Below are positions 8,894-19,026 of a DNA stretch of 64,000 bases, piece by piece. Every line of letters begins with the position of its first letter. Within the stretch, counting starts at the first letter, position 1. The notes under the pieces are model-generated. The model searched no databases. It was not told the DNA's origin and saw only the letters and a list, made by a program, of their open reading frames with translations. The position numbers and the translations under genes were made by a program. Origin of the DNA: Limnovirga sp038203525 (lineage in GTDB: Bacteria; Bacteroidota; Bacteroidia; Chitinophagales; Chitinophagaceae); assembly GCA_038203525.1 (NCBI GenBank), contig JBBRDW010000010.1, positions 1 to 64,000 on the forward strand, given 5' to 3'.

Positions 8894-11800
8894 TTAATGT
8901 TGAATTACAATTGGTGAAACCACTTTTTTCAAATCGCTGCTGTTTAATACAAGAAAATAAACACCGCCTTGTAAATGATAGGTATTAAAGTCTTCGTTTA
9001 TTGCTGGAGTTATTTTTGTAAAATTTTTGCTGAATACAACCTGCCCCATGGAATTATAAATCTTCGCATCTATTTTTCCGTAGATGTTTCCACTTAAATC
9101 AATCTTGAACTTTCCATTTGTAGGATTGGGGAATACCAGCAGTTTTACAGAATCAACCGGCGGAACATATTGAATGCGGCCGTCAACAAAAGCACCATTG
9201 TAATACACCCTGCTAAAGCACCCATTTCCATTGTGCAGCAATATCCAATAGGCATAATGCATGGTATCCAGAATAGGCTCATTACCCGATGTCGTTATAA
9301 ATCTTTTCTCCGGAATAAAAAACTGGTAAACCTGGTCAGGTATTTTTGTAGGCGGGCCATAGGCCGGATTTGGCCGACCTGATAAAATGGTATCATAACC
9401 CCACTGATATCCATCTGTTAAATCAAATGAATTATCGGGATATATCAGGAGATTCCCGGGTTGTTTAAAAAAAATCTTCTGCTCCACAAATCCTGTATTG
9501 TCCTGCTTTACTGGTTGGGAAGCTGTGTTAATGCATCCCCCAAGTTCAACCGTATTGGTAGCAGCAACAGTTATGTTCGCTTTACTAAAATCTTTAAATG
9601 AAATAACCGTATTTGGATCATTTTTATCTTTTATTATAATCTTATTATTATTAACATCTGACGTCCAGCTATAGCTAATACCGTCAACAGGATTAATAAC
9701 ATTGAAATTAATATTTTCCGATCCGGCGCATAAAGTTAAAGGCACATCATCCGTTGTATAATTAAGTGATGTAAAATGCGGGGGTTCCGGTTGGGGCAGA
9801 ACAGTAACCACTTGATCAACGAAATCTCTGCTACAGGCTATATTACTGGTATAGGTTAATTTAATATCATAGAATACCTGGCCTTTATCATTCGATAAAT
9901 TATTAACCAAAACGTCTCTTATAATATTATTAGCCGCAGGAACATTTTGGTTTTGATATCCCGAAATACTAGTTGAATTTGTATGCGAGGTCCAGGAATA
10001 ACTTACATTTTCCAGAATATTTTGGTTTATTGTAATTTGGTTATCTGTACTACCGCTACAAACATAATTTGGTTTTATAGAAGCTAAAGTTGGTTTTGGA
10101 TTAACAATAATATTAAAAGTACCAGGATCGCCTTTGCAGCTATTTGCCGTAGCATAAACACTTATTTCATTGGTAACAGGCGTAGTACCATTAATGGTTG
10201 CCCGGAAAGCGGGTATTGCACCGGTACCTCCCATATTAATTCCAATCGTTGTATTTCCTCCTAACCAATTAAATGTTGAACCCGGGGTACTGCTGGTGAA
10301 TGCTATGATTGCGGTTTGTTCTTCTGTACATACATACTGATCAGGAACATCGTTCACCTTTGGTTTAGGGTTTACTGTTACAGTAAGATATTGAATATTT
10401 GAACACTGGTTTAAGTTATCGACCGTTAGTGTAAAAATGTAGGTAACAGCGACTGGAAAAGCTGTTTCATTGGTCAATGATTCAGTTATTTTATTTGTAT
10501 TGTCTCCATTTGAGTCCTCGGCGATCCCAGTTACTTTAGCCCTTGACCAGCTCCATTGCTCAATGATGGAAGAACTTTCCCCTTTATAATCAAAGCTCGT
10601 ACCGCTACAAATGGACGTATCAGCGTTGTTCGTTAATACCGGCGTAGGGTTAACCGTAACCGTTACATCATCGGTACTTTGACAGGCCTTATTGCTTTGC
10701 GACACCAAAGTGAAAAAATAGGTCACAGCGTGAGGTACTGAACCACTATTGTGAAGATTTTCACTTATTATGCTATCACTTCTTTGACTTTCGTTACCGC
10801 TGTTAATGCTATCTACCGCCGCCCTCTTCCAGCTAAAATCAATACCCGGCGTTGCACTCGTTGCATTGTACGTAAATAATGCATTATCGCATACACTAAA
10901 CACTTTCGGGCTGTTTAATGTTGTTTTAGGCAAAACAGTTACCCGGTAGTATTGTGTATTTTTACAACCAGATGTATTATCTGTTAGGGTTATTGCATAA
11001 GATACCTCAACCGGAAAATCTGTGTTATTGGTAAGTGTTTGTTTTATATCGCCTCCTATGCCTGATGAAAGATCGCCTGAGGAAATTCCTTCTGCGGTAT
11101 TTCTCACCCAGCTATAACTCACATCAAAGTTGCTGGTTGAAGTAAAATTTACATTGCCACTGTTACCAGTTCCGTTACAGACAGTGTCAGCTAGTGTTTC
11201 GTTGCTGTTGCTTAAAAGAGGAGTTGGTAAAACGCTAACCGTTACGAAATCATGAGAAACACACCCGGTTGGGGAGGTAAGTGTAAAATCATAAATAACA
11301 GTTTTTGTAAGCACGCCGGTATTGGTTAATATTTCATTAACCAGGTTAGTATTGCCATTACCGCCCGTACTGGCATTAATACTATCAATCGCAGCTCTTT
11401 TCCATTGAAACGTTAAACCGGGAGTTTTGCTGGTTCCAGTATAAACGAATGGAAGGTTATTACAGGTGTTTAGATTTTTCTCACTACTTAATTTAAGATC
11501 AGGATACACGGTTACCGTATAATATTGTGTGTTGGGGCAGCCGTTTGGTCCGGTTAAAGTAATTGCGTATTTAACATCAACTGGAGGACCTGAAATTGTG
11601 TTGGTTAGTTGCTCATTTATTACAATTGAGTTGGTACCTTCTATAGGTTTAATTTGATCAGGGATAATTCCGTCAATATGCTCTCTTTTTCCCACATATG
11701 AAGTTCCGACAGTTTCACTTGAACCAGTAAAATTTACACTTTGTCCAAAGCAGATATTGTCATGTAGGTTGGTATTTGATAATACAGGTGTTGGTTTTAC

Positions 11801-13717
11801 AACAACGGTAACATTATCGGTACCAGGCGAACATCCATTTGCGTAGGAACTAAACTTATAAGTAACGGTAATATTTGATGGAGTTGAATTGTGCAGAATT
11901 TCGCTGATAAGGCCATTATTGCTCTTTCCTGCTAAACCATCATTTATTCCAGGAACAGCATCACGTTGCCATTTGAATGTTGTACCCGGCGTTAGGCTTG
12001 TTGCCGCAAATGAGTAAGTGGTACCATCACAAATTTCAACATTGGGTGTTAGTCTTAAATGAGGCGTAGGAAATACAGTAACTGTGTAATCCTGAGAATC
12101 CACACAGGAGAGACTCGAATTCGTTAGGGTTACATGATAGATTACATCCACAGGAATTGCGGAAATATTGTCAAGTTGATCGCTTATAAATTTCCCATCT
12201 CCAGTTCTGGGCATATTTTGAATATCTGGATTATCAACCCCTTCCCAGTGATAAGTAGTACCATCGGATATGTTTGATTGCAAAGTGAAGTTAAAAGGCG
12301 TGTTATCACAAACAGATTCAAGCGTTTTTAAAAGAACAGGTCCTGAATTAATCGAAATTTTTTGAGTGGCGGGCTGCAGGTTATTGCAGCCGTTACCATC
12401 TGTAACGGAAACCAAATTATAACTCAGGTCAGCAATAACATCGGTGGGCACAGAAACATCCACGGAATTCAATAACGCCGTTGTTGTAATACTTTGCAAT
12501 GGCCCTCCATTTACATTATAAAAAAAAGAGTAGGGTGTAATTGTATTAAGACCTGTAAAAGTCATTTTTGGCTGTGGTGCGTATTGGCATACTACACTTT
12601 GGCCACTGATTGTTGCCGACGGCAATGGATTAACCTTGATTGCACCTGAGATATCAGTTGTTACAGAGAGAAAAGAACAGACACCACTACTAACTACACA
12701 ATAATAAAAAAGAATGCCGGCAGCATTTGTTAATGGCGTATAAAAAGAGCTGGTTGCTCCTGGTAATAGCGTTCCCCCGTTATTGTCAGCAACCTTATTG
12801 CTATACCACTGGTATTTTAAATCGAAACCAGTTGCGGAAATAGACAAAGCTGCTGCCGGACTGTTTAAGCAAATGGTTTGTGCACCCACAGACTGGCTTG
12901 TTATAACAGGTGGTTCATTAACGGTTACTGCGCCGGAAATAACAGTTTTAACCGGAGGAAAACAAGTGCCGCTTACCTCACAATAATAATAAAGCGTGCC
13001 CGGTTCCGTTGTTAATGGCGTGTAAGATGAGCTTGTTGCTCCTTCTAAAAATGTTCCGCCAACATTGCTGGATTTTGTATTGCTGAACCATTGGTATTTT
13101 GGTGATGTACCGGTAGCAGTAACTGTAAAAGGTTTTGGGCTTTCATTTAAACAAAGGGTTTGAGCATTTGTGGATTGGCTGGTTATCTTAGGCAATTCAT
13201 TTACAATAACAGAAGATTCGGGCGAAGTTGCCTTACAACCATTGGCAGCGGTACCTGTAACAGTATATGTTGTTGTTGAAACAGGACTTACCGTAATTCT
13301 GTCACCTGTTGGGCCCGTACTCCAAACATAAGTACTTGCCCCAAAAGCTACTAACGTAGCGCTTTCTCCACTGCATATTGTTTCAGGGAAAGCAGTAATA
13401 CCTACTACGGGAACAGTAACATCCTTTGTTATTTTAATAATCGCTGTGTCTTTGCATCCCGCACCTCCGGTAGATGTAATGATAACGGTATCAACTCCAG
13501 CCTTATTTACACTAATTGATTGGGTGGTTTGACCCGTTGTCCATTTATAGGTGATGGTTCCTTTCCCGTTGGTATTGGCGTATAGCGTTACAGAAGTTAT
13601 ATTACAATTAAGCTCTGTACCCTTGTCGGTTGTAATGCTAACAGTACACTGCCCCATTAATTTACTGTTTGCCAGCAGGCAAGCAGATATGATAATTAGT
13701 TGGTATAACTTTCTCAT
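8894..13717 (-). CDS. Giant T9SS-secreted protein with Ig/PKD-like repeats
   Basis: 1607 residues with a signal peptide (about 1-22, ending KLMGQ). Two SprB-like Ig repeats come first (about 25-175), then two Ig-like repeats with paired cysteines and YYCEV or YYCVV motifs (about 175-365). A tandem series of PKD-like domains of about 90 residues follows (roughly 455-1230). Each one alternates a Cys-containing VCDNTPF- or ICSGTSF-type start with a TVTVNPTPVL-type end. The last about 85 residues form a T9SS type A sorting domain (VFPNPTNGKF, IYNSMGQVV, GGVYFLVL). It should be exported through Sec and then T9SS to the cell surface or medium, probably as an adhesin or sensor stalk. It starts 3 bp after the upstream TPR/propeller gene and ends 12 bp before the barrel gene, so the three form one tight transcription unit. 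Confidence 0.9.
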   Translation of the reverse strand: MRKLYQLIIISACLLANSKLMGQCTVSITTDKGTELNCNITSVTLYANTNGKGTITYKWTTGQTTQSISVNKAGVDTVIITSTGGAGCKDTAIIKITKDVTVPVVGITAFPETICSGESATLVAFGASTYVWSTGPTGDRITVSPVSTTTYTVTGTAANGCKATSPESSVIVNELPKITSQSTNAQTLCLNESPKPFTVTATGTSPKYQWFSNTKSSNVGGTFLEGATSSSYTPLTTEPGTLYYYCEVSGTCFPPVKTVISGAVTVNEPPVITSQSVGAQTICLNSPAAALSISATGFDLKYQWYSNKVADNNGGTLLPGATSSFYTPLTNAAGILFYYCVVSSGVCSFLSVTTDISGAIKVNPLPSATISGQSVVCQYAPQPKMTFTGLNTITPYSFFYNVNGGPLQSITTTALLNSVDVSVPTDVIADLSYNLVSVTDGNGCNNLQPATQKISINSGPVLLKTLESVCDNTPFNFTLQSNISDGTTYHWEGVDNPDIQNMPRTGDGKFISDQLDNISAIPVDVIYHVTLTNSSLSCVDSQDYTVTVFPTPHLRLTPNVEICDGTTYSFAATSLTPGTTFKWQRDAVPGINDGLAGKSNNGLISEILHNSTPSNITVTYKFSSYANGCSPGTDNVTVVVKPTPVLSNTNLHDNICFGQSVNFTGSSETVGTSYVGKREHIDGIIPDQIKPIEGTNSIVINEQLTNTISGPPVDVKYAITLTGPNGCPNTQYYTVTVYPDLKLSSEKNLNTCNNLPFVYTGTSKTPGLTFQWKRAAIDSINASTGGNGNTNLVNEILTNTGVLTKTVIYDFTLTSPTGCVSHDFVTVSVLPTPLLSNSNETLADTVCNGTGNSGNVNFTSTSNFDVSYSWVRNTAEGISSGDLSSGIGGDIKQTLTNNTDFPVEVSYAITLTDNTSGCKNTQYYRVTVLPKTTLNSPKVFSVCDNALFTYNATSATPGIDFSWKRAAVDSINSGNESQRSDSIISENLHNSGSVPHAVTYFFTLVSQSNKACQSTDDVTVTVNPTPVLTNNADTSICSGTSFDYKGESSSIIEQWSWSRAKVTGIAEDSNGDNTNKITESLTNETAFPVAVTYIFTLTVDNLNQCSNIQYLTVTVNPKPKVNDVPDQYVCTEEQTAIIAFTSSTPGSTFNWLGGNTTIGINMGGTGAIPAFRATINGTTPVTNEISVYATANSCKGDPGTFNIIVNPKPTLASIKPNYVCSGSTDNQITINQNILENVSYSWTSHTNSTSISGYQNQNVPAANNIIRDVLVNNLSNDKGQVFYDIKLTYTSNIACSRDFVDQVVTVLPQPEPPHFTSLNYTTDDVPLTLCAGSENINFNVINPVDGISYSWTSDVNNNKIIIKDKNDPNTVISFKDFSKANITVAATNTVELGGCINTASQPVKQDNTGFVEQKIFFKQPGNLLIYPDNSFDLTDGYQWGYDTILSGRPNPAYGPPTKIPDQVYQFFIPEKRFITTSGNEPILDTMHYAYWILLHNGNGCFSRVYYNGAFVDGRIQYVPPVDSVKLLVFPNPTNGKFKIDLSGNIYGKIDAKIYNSMGQVVFSKNFTKITPAINEDFNTYHLQGGVYFLVLNSSDLKKVVSPIVIQH

Positions 13718-13720
13718 AAG

Positions 13721-15034
13721 TTAATAGTATTTGCAAGTAATGAAAATGCAGGGCTTTTCTCTATATTTTTCTTCCGGGATGATGTTTCGCAAATTATTTT
13801 TATAAATATTTAAAATTTCTTTTGTAAAGGGGTTCCATGAATATTCAATCGACTTGTCATTTTTCGACTTGGTTTGCAGGATAACTTTACCGGAGTCTAC
13901 GTCAAACCTGGCATTGCTAATTTCTGCTATATCCGGGTTTGGTGGTAGAAAGTTGCCGGAAAACTTATTACCCGGGTTTAGGAAATTGCTATCTATTTTA
14001 TAAACTGCGGCTTTTCTATCAATTGCTGTTGCCAGCAAAAAACTGACTGTATCATGTTGAAATAACCGCAAGGCGGTTATTTTTGAACCCAATGCATTTT
14101 CATTATCATATACAGGCTGATATTTTCTTTGTCCGGCATCGCTGTATTTTACAAATCCAATATCGCCGCTGATGGTACCAAAGTAAATTACCTGGTTAGC
14201 ACTGTCAAAATCGAGCGCTGTAACCCTGGTTCCCATGGCTATCGTATCCCTTATCGTTGTAGTTGTTCCATTTTGGTTACAAACAATAATATAGTTATCA
14301 TCTGTGGCATATAGCTTTAGATCAAAACTCTTTGCCATTGCAACCGGGGTAAATTTTTTGCCATTTGCAAGTGTAACTGGCTCCATTTCACTGCTCCTGA
14401 AAGAATATTTTTCTGTATCTACTTTCTTAAAGACGCTATCTTCTAATCCGTAACTTCTAAAACAGTAATAGATTTTTTCATACAGGTCATTATCATAATA
14501 GAGCCCTTCAATTAGATTGTCATATTCCCTGCTATTAATAGAGTCCTTCTTAGCGTAATTCATCAATTTCATTATTTCCCCAAGGCTGTCAAGGTGTTCG
14601 CAATAGGCAACTAACTTTATATCAAATGAATCCGTTTTAATTTTATCCAGGTCTTTTGGCCCGTCGCGAATTAAGCGGGTATACTTATAGGGAGCATTTG
14701 ATAACGTTATTTGATAGATTGAGTCTTTGGCCTGTTGAATTTCTTTATTTTTCTTATCTAAACTATTGGCTAAGTTTTGTGCTTTCACCCTTTGGCTATC
14801 CGCCTCTTTTTTTAAATCGTCAACTTTCTTGTAAACTTTTTTTATGTTTTGTTTTACCGTATCCTTTTTAAGAGGATCAAATGCCTGTGCAGCTAAGTAT
14901 ATATCAATGGCTTCCCCATATCGCTTTTGCCCATACAGCGTATCTCCTTTTCTAATAGCTTCCCTATAATTTGTTTGCCCATTAGAAACAATTATAAGTA
15001 ATGAAAAAATTAGCAGTAGAAAAATTTGTTTCAT
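13721..15034 (-). CDS. Exported TPR / beta-propeller-like protein
   Basis: 437 residues from the ATG at 15034. I prefer this start over one 12 codons upstream because it begins directly with a signal peptide (MKQIFLLLIFSLLIIVSNGQ). The mature protein has a TPR-like unit (GDTLYGQKRYGEAIDIYLAAQ, split as GDTLYGQKRY and GEAIDIYL), then a coiled coil rich in K/E/Q (about 65-115). A helical linker follows, then a C-terminal half with WD40/propeller-like blades (ALDFDSANQVIYFGTISGDI is the clearest). It is predicted to be periplasmic. Many STAND ATPases carry exactly this coiled coil plus WD40 arrangement as their own C terminus; here it is a separate exported protein downstream of the STAND gene. 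The repeat pair at 15137-15293 separates the two. Confidence 0.75.
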   Translation of the reverse strand: MKQIFLLLIFSLLIIVSNGQTNYREAIRKGDTLYGQKRYGEAIDIYLAAQAFDPLKKDTVKQNIKKVYKKVDDLKKEADSQRVKAQNLANSLDKKNKEIQQAKDSIYQITLSNAPYKYTRLIRDGPKDLDKIKTDSFDIKLVAYCEHLDSLGEIMKLMNYAKKDSINSREYDNLIEGLYYDNDLYEKIYYCFRSYGLEDSVFKKVDTEKYSFRSSEMEPVTLANGKKFTPVAMAKSFDLKLYATDDNYIIVCNQNGTTTTIRDTIAMGTRVTALDFDSANQVIYFGTISGDIGFVKYSDAGQRKYQPVYDNENALGSKITALRLFQHDTVSFLLATAIDRKAAVYKIDSNFLNPGNKFSGNFLPPNPDIAEISNARFDVDSGKVILQTKSKNDKSIEYSWNPFTKEILNIYKNNLRNIIPEEKYREKPCIFITCKYY

Positions 15035-15136
15035 GGACTTTTGATGTATTGTTTTAATATCTGTACGCAACTTAGTTTATTAATAAGGTTATGATTTTAT
15101 AAACACTTTTTCACTATGCTGAATGTGGTTTAAAAT

Positions 15137-15293
15137 GTACAAGAGTGCGACGCAAGAAAAGATTAATAGTAGTAATCAAGTTTGGTTCAAAAAAATTATC
15201 TTATAAAACATTTTTGCCCGCATAAATAAAATACCTTTTTTTGAGCCAGATATTTTTTCTGCTATTTAGCCCGGTTGCGTCGCACACTTGTAC
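15137..15293. repeat. Interspersed GTAC repeat, F-R pair inside a gene cluster
   Basis: The F copy is GTACAAGAGTGCGACGCAA (15137-15155), then GGTTCAAAAAAA near 15184-15196. The R copy starts with TTTTTTGAGCC near 15236 and has the core at 15275-15293 with one change (CACACTT). The pair lies between the STAND gene and the TPR/propeller gene, which are on the same strand. The remaining bases of this 334 bp gap hold nothing else I recognise. Confidence 0.9.
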
Positions 15294-15368
15294 TCTAGCA
15301 AATAATTGGACAAAGTGCAGCAACATTAAGGTATCGCACAACCATTATAACCAAATTGTATAAAGCCA

Positions 15369-17123
15369 TTATTTTTTTCCTTTTAATTGTGATGCCTTAC
15401 CCAATGAATCAGAAATGTATTGAATTGATTCAATATTCGGTTTTATCCAACGCATTGCTGGTATCGTATCGCAGTAAATTTCATATATATCTTTCATATT
15501 ATTCAATATCTCCACAGGCCTGCCACCTACTGCCAAAATAGTATTCGCCCTTGCAGCCAGTTCGTTAAATTGAATACTGTCTTTTGCAGCCTGTGCTTTT
15601 TGAAAATCTATAAGTCTATTTGTTGCTTGTATATTTGCGCTATCTGCTTTGTTCGTAGCTAGTTTTGCTTTTGCCTCTTCCCTATTTGCTCTAATTGCTA
15701 AGATGAGCATTATGGAAGCACCGACAAACAGGGCGACTAATATAAAAATATACCTATTTCTGTTTTTATTTTTTTGTCTGCGTACTGCCCTTTGGCTTTC
15801 CTTATAAATTTTATCTTCCTCAGGTTTTAATGTTAGTCTTTCCCAATAAGGCGCTATCACATTTAATTCCTTTTCATTAAAAGGTTCTCTGTCTTCCTCT
15901 TTCAACATTAACTTGTAATCAAACATTCTGTGTATTTCCACCAACGCTATCTCTTCATCAGTTCTTTTTTCAGCTATGCATTTTGCAAGTGAGTCATGTG
16001 CAAGTTCATATCGGCCTGTATTTTCTGACTTATTTAAAATTCTTGCAGTAACAAACTCATCAATACATTTCCTTACAAGTACTTCATCTAAATTGCCTAG
16101 TTCATCTTTGCCGAGAAGTTCGTTTATGAGAAGAGGTTCCTTTGTACCTTTTAATGTAGAAAAAGGCAAAAGAATTTTCCATAATATTTCGGGTAAAATT
16201 AGCTTACTGTTCGCACTTACATTCTGGCTAATAATCTTCACCTGCCTTTCAAGAAAATCACGAAGTACGTCGTCAATATCCCCCATTTTATCGACCGCCT
16301 CAAGTGTAATCGTAGCTTCCTTCTCTTTTTTTTCATCGCCAGTTATTTCCATGTATAATTTATCCATAAAAACTTGGAAATAAGGCAGCTGAATATTTTC
16401 ATTTTTCTTTTTCCCTTTCAGCTTGTTGATGATTTTTTCAGAAATTTCCAGTAAGTGCTCACTTTCTATGTGAACATTTGAGTCTACATAGTCATTTATA
16501 TCTTGCAGAACTTTCGATATTTTATCATCGCTCATAAGCTCCACTCTTAGCTTTTTCCTAAAAAGCTGGGGGACGTCTTTTTCAAACTTGTTCAAATAAC
16601 CAAGATATTCTTCCCGTATAGAAAAGATAAGCTTGACCGGTTGCTTGCACAATAAAATCTCCTTAACTGATTTTATTAATTCTTTTTCCTCTTCCGGGTC
16701 TTTGCTAAGTATATAAAGCTCCTCAAACTGATCAAAGATTAAATAAATTGGCTTAAAATGATTAAGATTTACGTTTCGGATCAACCGGGCAGTCTCAGGC
16801 AGTTTGCCATCATCAATAAAAGTATCATCATCATCTTTAATATCAACTTTCCCAGCAAAGTCTATTAACGTTTTTTTAAGTGATTCATTAATATTATTTC
16901 CTCTTCTTATAATCAAAGGCAACCAGTTGTAAGATTTAAACCTACCTGCCAAACCGCATTGTATTAAACTTGTTTTTCCTGTTCCGGATGCGCCATAAAC
17001 CAATAAAATCGAATTCTGAAATATCATTTCATATAAATCATCAATCTCATTAATTCTGCCAAAAAAAATATCAGTATCATCTTTTTCATAAGCGTCTAAG
17101 AATTTGAATGGATACTTTTTCAT
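15369..17123 (-). CDS. Membrane-anchored STAND-type ATPase (nSTAND1-like)
   Basis: 584 residues. The N terminus has the signature entry YPFKFLDAYEKDDTDIFFGR followed by Walker A GASGTGKTSL (about 44-53) and Walker B LIFDQFEELY (about 128-137, Asp131). A winged-helix-like module with RYELAHDSLA lies at 371-380, a hallmark of this STAND group. One transmembrane helix spans about 458-478. The last 106 residues, predicted to be periplasmic, begin with a coiled coil (REEAKAKLATNKADSANIQ). STAND ATPases act as stimulus-triggered oligomerising switches in signalling and antiphage defence. Related proteins usually continue into WD40 or TPR repeats after the helix; these are missing here and appear in the next exported gene. 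It lies 61 bp after the DUF4062 gene. Confidence 0.88.
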   Translation of the reverse strand: MKKYPFKFLDAYEKDDTDIFFGRINEIDDLYEMIFQNSILLVYGASGTGKTSLIQCGLAGRFKSYNWLPLIIRRGNNINESLKKTLIDFAGKVDIKDDDDTFIDDGKLPETARLIRNVNLNHFKPIYLIFDQFEELYILSKDPEEEKELIKSVKEILLCKQPVKLIFSIREEYLGYLNKFEKDVPQLFRKKLRVELMSDDKISKVLQDINDYVDSNVHIESEHLLEISEKIINKLKGKKKNENIQLPYFQVFMDKLYMEITGDEKKEKEATITLEAVDKMGDIDDVLRDFLERQVKIISQNVSANSKLILPEILWKILLPFSTLKGTKEPLLINELLGKDELGNLDEVLVRKCIDEFVTARILNKSENTGRYELAHDSLAKCIAEKRTDEEIALVEIHRMFDYKLMLKEEDREPFNEKELNVIAPYWERLTLKPEEDKIYKESQRAVRRQKNKNRNRYIFILVALFVGASIMLILAIRANREEAKAKLATNKADSANIQATNRLIDFQKAQAAKDSIQFNELAARANTILAVGGRPVEILNNMKDIYEIYCDTIPAMRWIKPNIESIQYISDSLGKASQLKGKK

Positions 17124-17184
17124 GTATTAAAATTGTTATTAAGACTGTTTAATTTACCGTTTCTGACACCATCATTAAAAACTA

Positions 17185-19026
17185 TTAATCCGGTAAAAAA
17201 GATTGTTTTGCTTCTTCAAATGTTGTATAAACTTCATACATCTTCATTAACTGATATTTTTTCCCGTTATCTTCCTTAAAATCAGTGATTTCTCTTTCTA
17301 CAGTGCTATTTATTTGTTTTAAATCATTTTGAATACTTATAAGTTCTTTATTAAATTCAATTTTGACGTCCCCTGAATTATCTTTAGGAGACGTTTTATC
17401 AGTATCATAATAAGTAAGCGCTTTATCATTTTCATCATAACTGGCGTAAAAACAGATTTTAACCTCTTTCTGGTCTTTAAGTGCATTCATGTCAATTATA
17501 AAAGGAAAAAGATTTATCCCGTTTTCATATTTGTCTTTAAACAATACAACCGAGTCGTTATTTATTGGGCTGTCCTGCAACTTATATATCGGTGATTTAT
17601 TGACTCCTAAAGTGTTATACGCATGTACGTATTGTGCTGGATTATTACGTAGTGCTTCATAACCAATATTTTTTATTGAAATCATTTTATATTTAGCCAT
17701 GAATGCGAGTGAGACTAGGAAAGAAGTCAACTGCTTTTCAATTTCCTCAACTTCAGGCATAGTTTGGTCTTTTACATATTGAGTCCTGTAATCATCCAAT
17801 TTTTTGCAGGTACTCATAAATGTGCTATCGCCTGAAAAATTGCCAAATAAACTTATCGATTCTGGAATTGGATTATTAAACTTTGGCTCCTGAAATAAAA
17901 TCAAAAGGCTTTTTAGAAGGTCAGCATAAAGAGAAATATTTTGTTCTATACCTGCATAGAAAATTTTATTTAAGTATTTAAGTAATTCTGGGCTAAGCGG
18001 CTGTTTTAAATCTTTCTGCTGATCCCAAAGACTTGATATGTAGGTATAGCATAAAAGCTGAAGCATTCTTTTTGTTGTTAGCAACGTCACGTCAAAATAA
18101 TCCTTTTGATTTCCACTACCGCATACATTAAAAATAAAATCTCCCATTATTGAGGCAAAGGATTCATTAATTATTGTTTTTGCCTTTGGTAAATAATTGT
18201 CCTCCTGATTTTGCCAGGTATCTTTATCCGAATCATCAACTGTACTGTCTAAAAATCTCTCTGCCCTGGTATTATATTCCTTCAAGGCCTCCATTAAGCT
18301 GCGGCAAAGAAAATAATTGGTAGGTTTTTTATTTGGGTTCCGAGCAATAGGATTAATGTAAGTAGTGTGGGTAATCGTGACTGTATTATTTTCTCCTTGT
18401 ACTACCGTATTGTTATCACCCAATACATTGGCATTATTTATATTGTTGATATAATTGGTAACCGCTTCTCTGGTATCTTTTATCAAATCTCCCTGAAGTT
18501 TCTCAAAACCTTTGTCCTGTAGAAAATCCAATTGTTGAAGGAACTTTAATTTCAGGTTATCGGTGCTCGTATATTTTGTAACAAAATGTCCAAGCCCCGC
18601 CAAACGTTCTTTGAACTTTACCAAATCTTGCCGGCTCTGTAATTCAACAGCGTCTTCAACTTGCACATCATTGGTAACAGATGCCTGAGTCTCGGCACCC
18701 TCAGGTTCTTTAAAATAGGTGTAAATTAAAGGAGCCCCTTTTTTACTGAATTGTTTAAGGGCAGTATCAAATTCTTGCTGGGTGTACTTTCCTGCTTTGG
18801 TATAAAACAGACATATTACGAGATCACATGTTTTCAATGCTTCATTATAATCATCCTGCTTGCTGGTTTTGGAAACCGAGTCTGGAAAACATTCCCATTG
18901 TACAAGTTCCAGGTAAACGCCTTTATAATGGAGCTTGTCGTTTTCCTCGCTTAGTAATTCCCGAAATGCCTTTCGATCCTTTTCCAATTCAGCAGATGAA
19001 GCAATAAATATTTTCACGGTACCCAT
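17185..19026 (-). CDS. DUF4062-domain protein, probable partner of the STAND ATPase
   Basis: 613 residues with no signal peptide, so probably cytosolic. The first about 110 residues match DUF4062: VKIFIASSAELEKDRKAF, EC..DS, a DYNEALKTCDLVICLFYTKAGKYT block, and EFDTAL. This is a TIR/SEFIR-like Rossmann fold found at the N terminus of many NTPase conflict proteins. Residues 200-219 carry a Gly/Asn-rich NVLGDNNTVVQ/GENNTVTI strand motif of the type seen beside death-like adaptor regions. A mostly helical region follows (about 235-490), then a C-terminal domain I do not recognise (FPFIIDMNAL, VKICFYASYDE). It is first in the minus-strand cluster and 61 bp ahead of the STAND gene. Inference: sensor or effector partner of that ATPase. 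Confidence 0.8.
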   Translation of the reverse strand: MGTVKIFIASSAELEKDRKAFRELLSEENDKLHYKGVYLELVQWECFPDSVSKTSKQDDYNEALKTCDLVICLFYTKAGKYTQQEFDTALKQFSKKGAPLIYTYFKEPEGAETQASVTNDVQVEDAVELQSRQDLVKFKERLAGLGHFVTKYTSTDNLKLKFLQQLDFLQDKGFEKLQGDLIKDTREAVTNYINNINNANVLGDNNTVVQGENNTVTITHTTYINPIARNPNKKPTNYFLCRSLMEALKEYNTRAERFLDSTVDDSDKDTWQNQEDNYLPKAKTIINESFASIMGDFIFNVCGSGNQKDYFDVTLLTTKRMLQLLCYTYISSLWDQQKDLKQPLSPELLKYLNKIFYAGIEQNISLYADLLKSLLILFQEPKFNNPIPESISLFGNFSGDSTFMSTCKKLDDYRTQYVKDQTMPEVEEIEKQLTSFLVSLAFMAKYKMISIKNIGYEALRNNPAQYVHAYNTLGVNKSPIYKLQDSPINNDSVVLFKDKYENGINLFPFIIDMNALKDQKEVKICFYASYDENDKALTYYDTDKTSPKDNSGDVKIEFNKELISIQNDLKQINSTVEREITDFKEDNGKKYQLMKMYEVYTTFEEAKQSFLPD

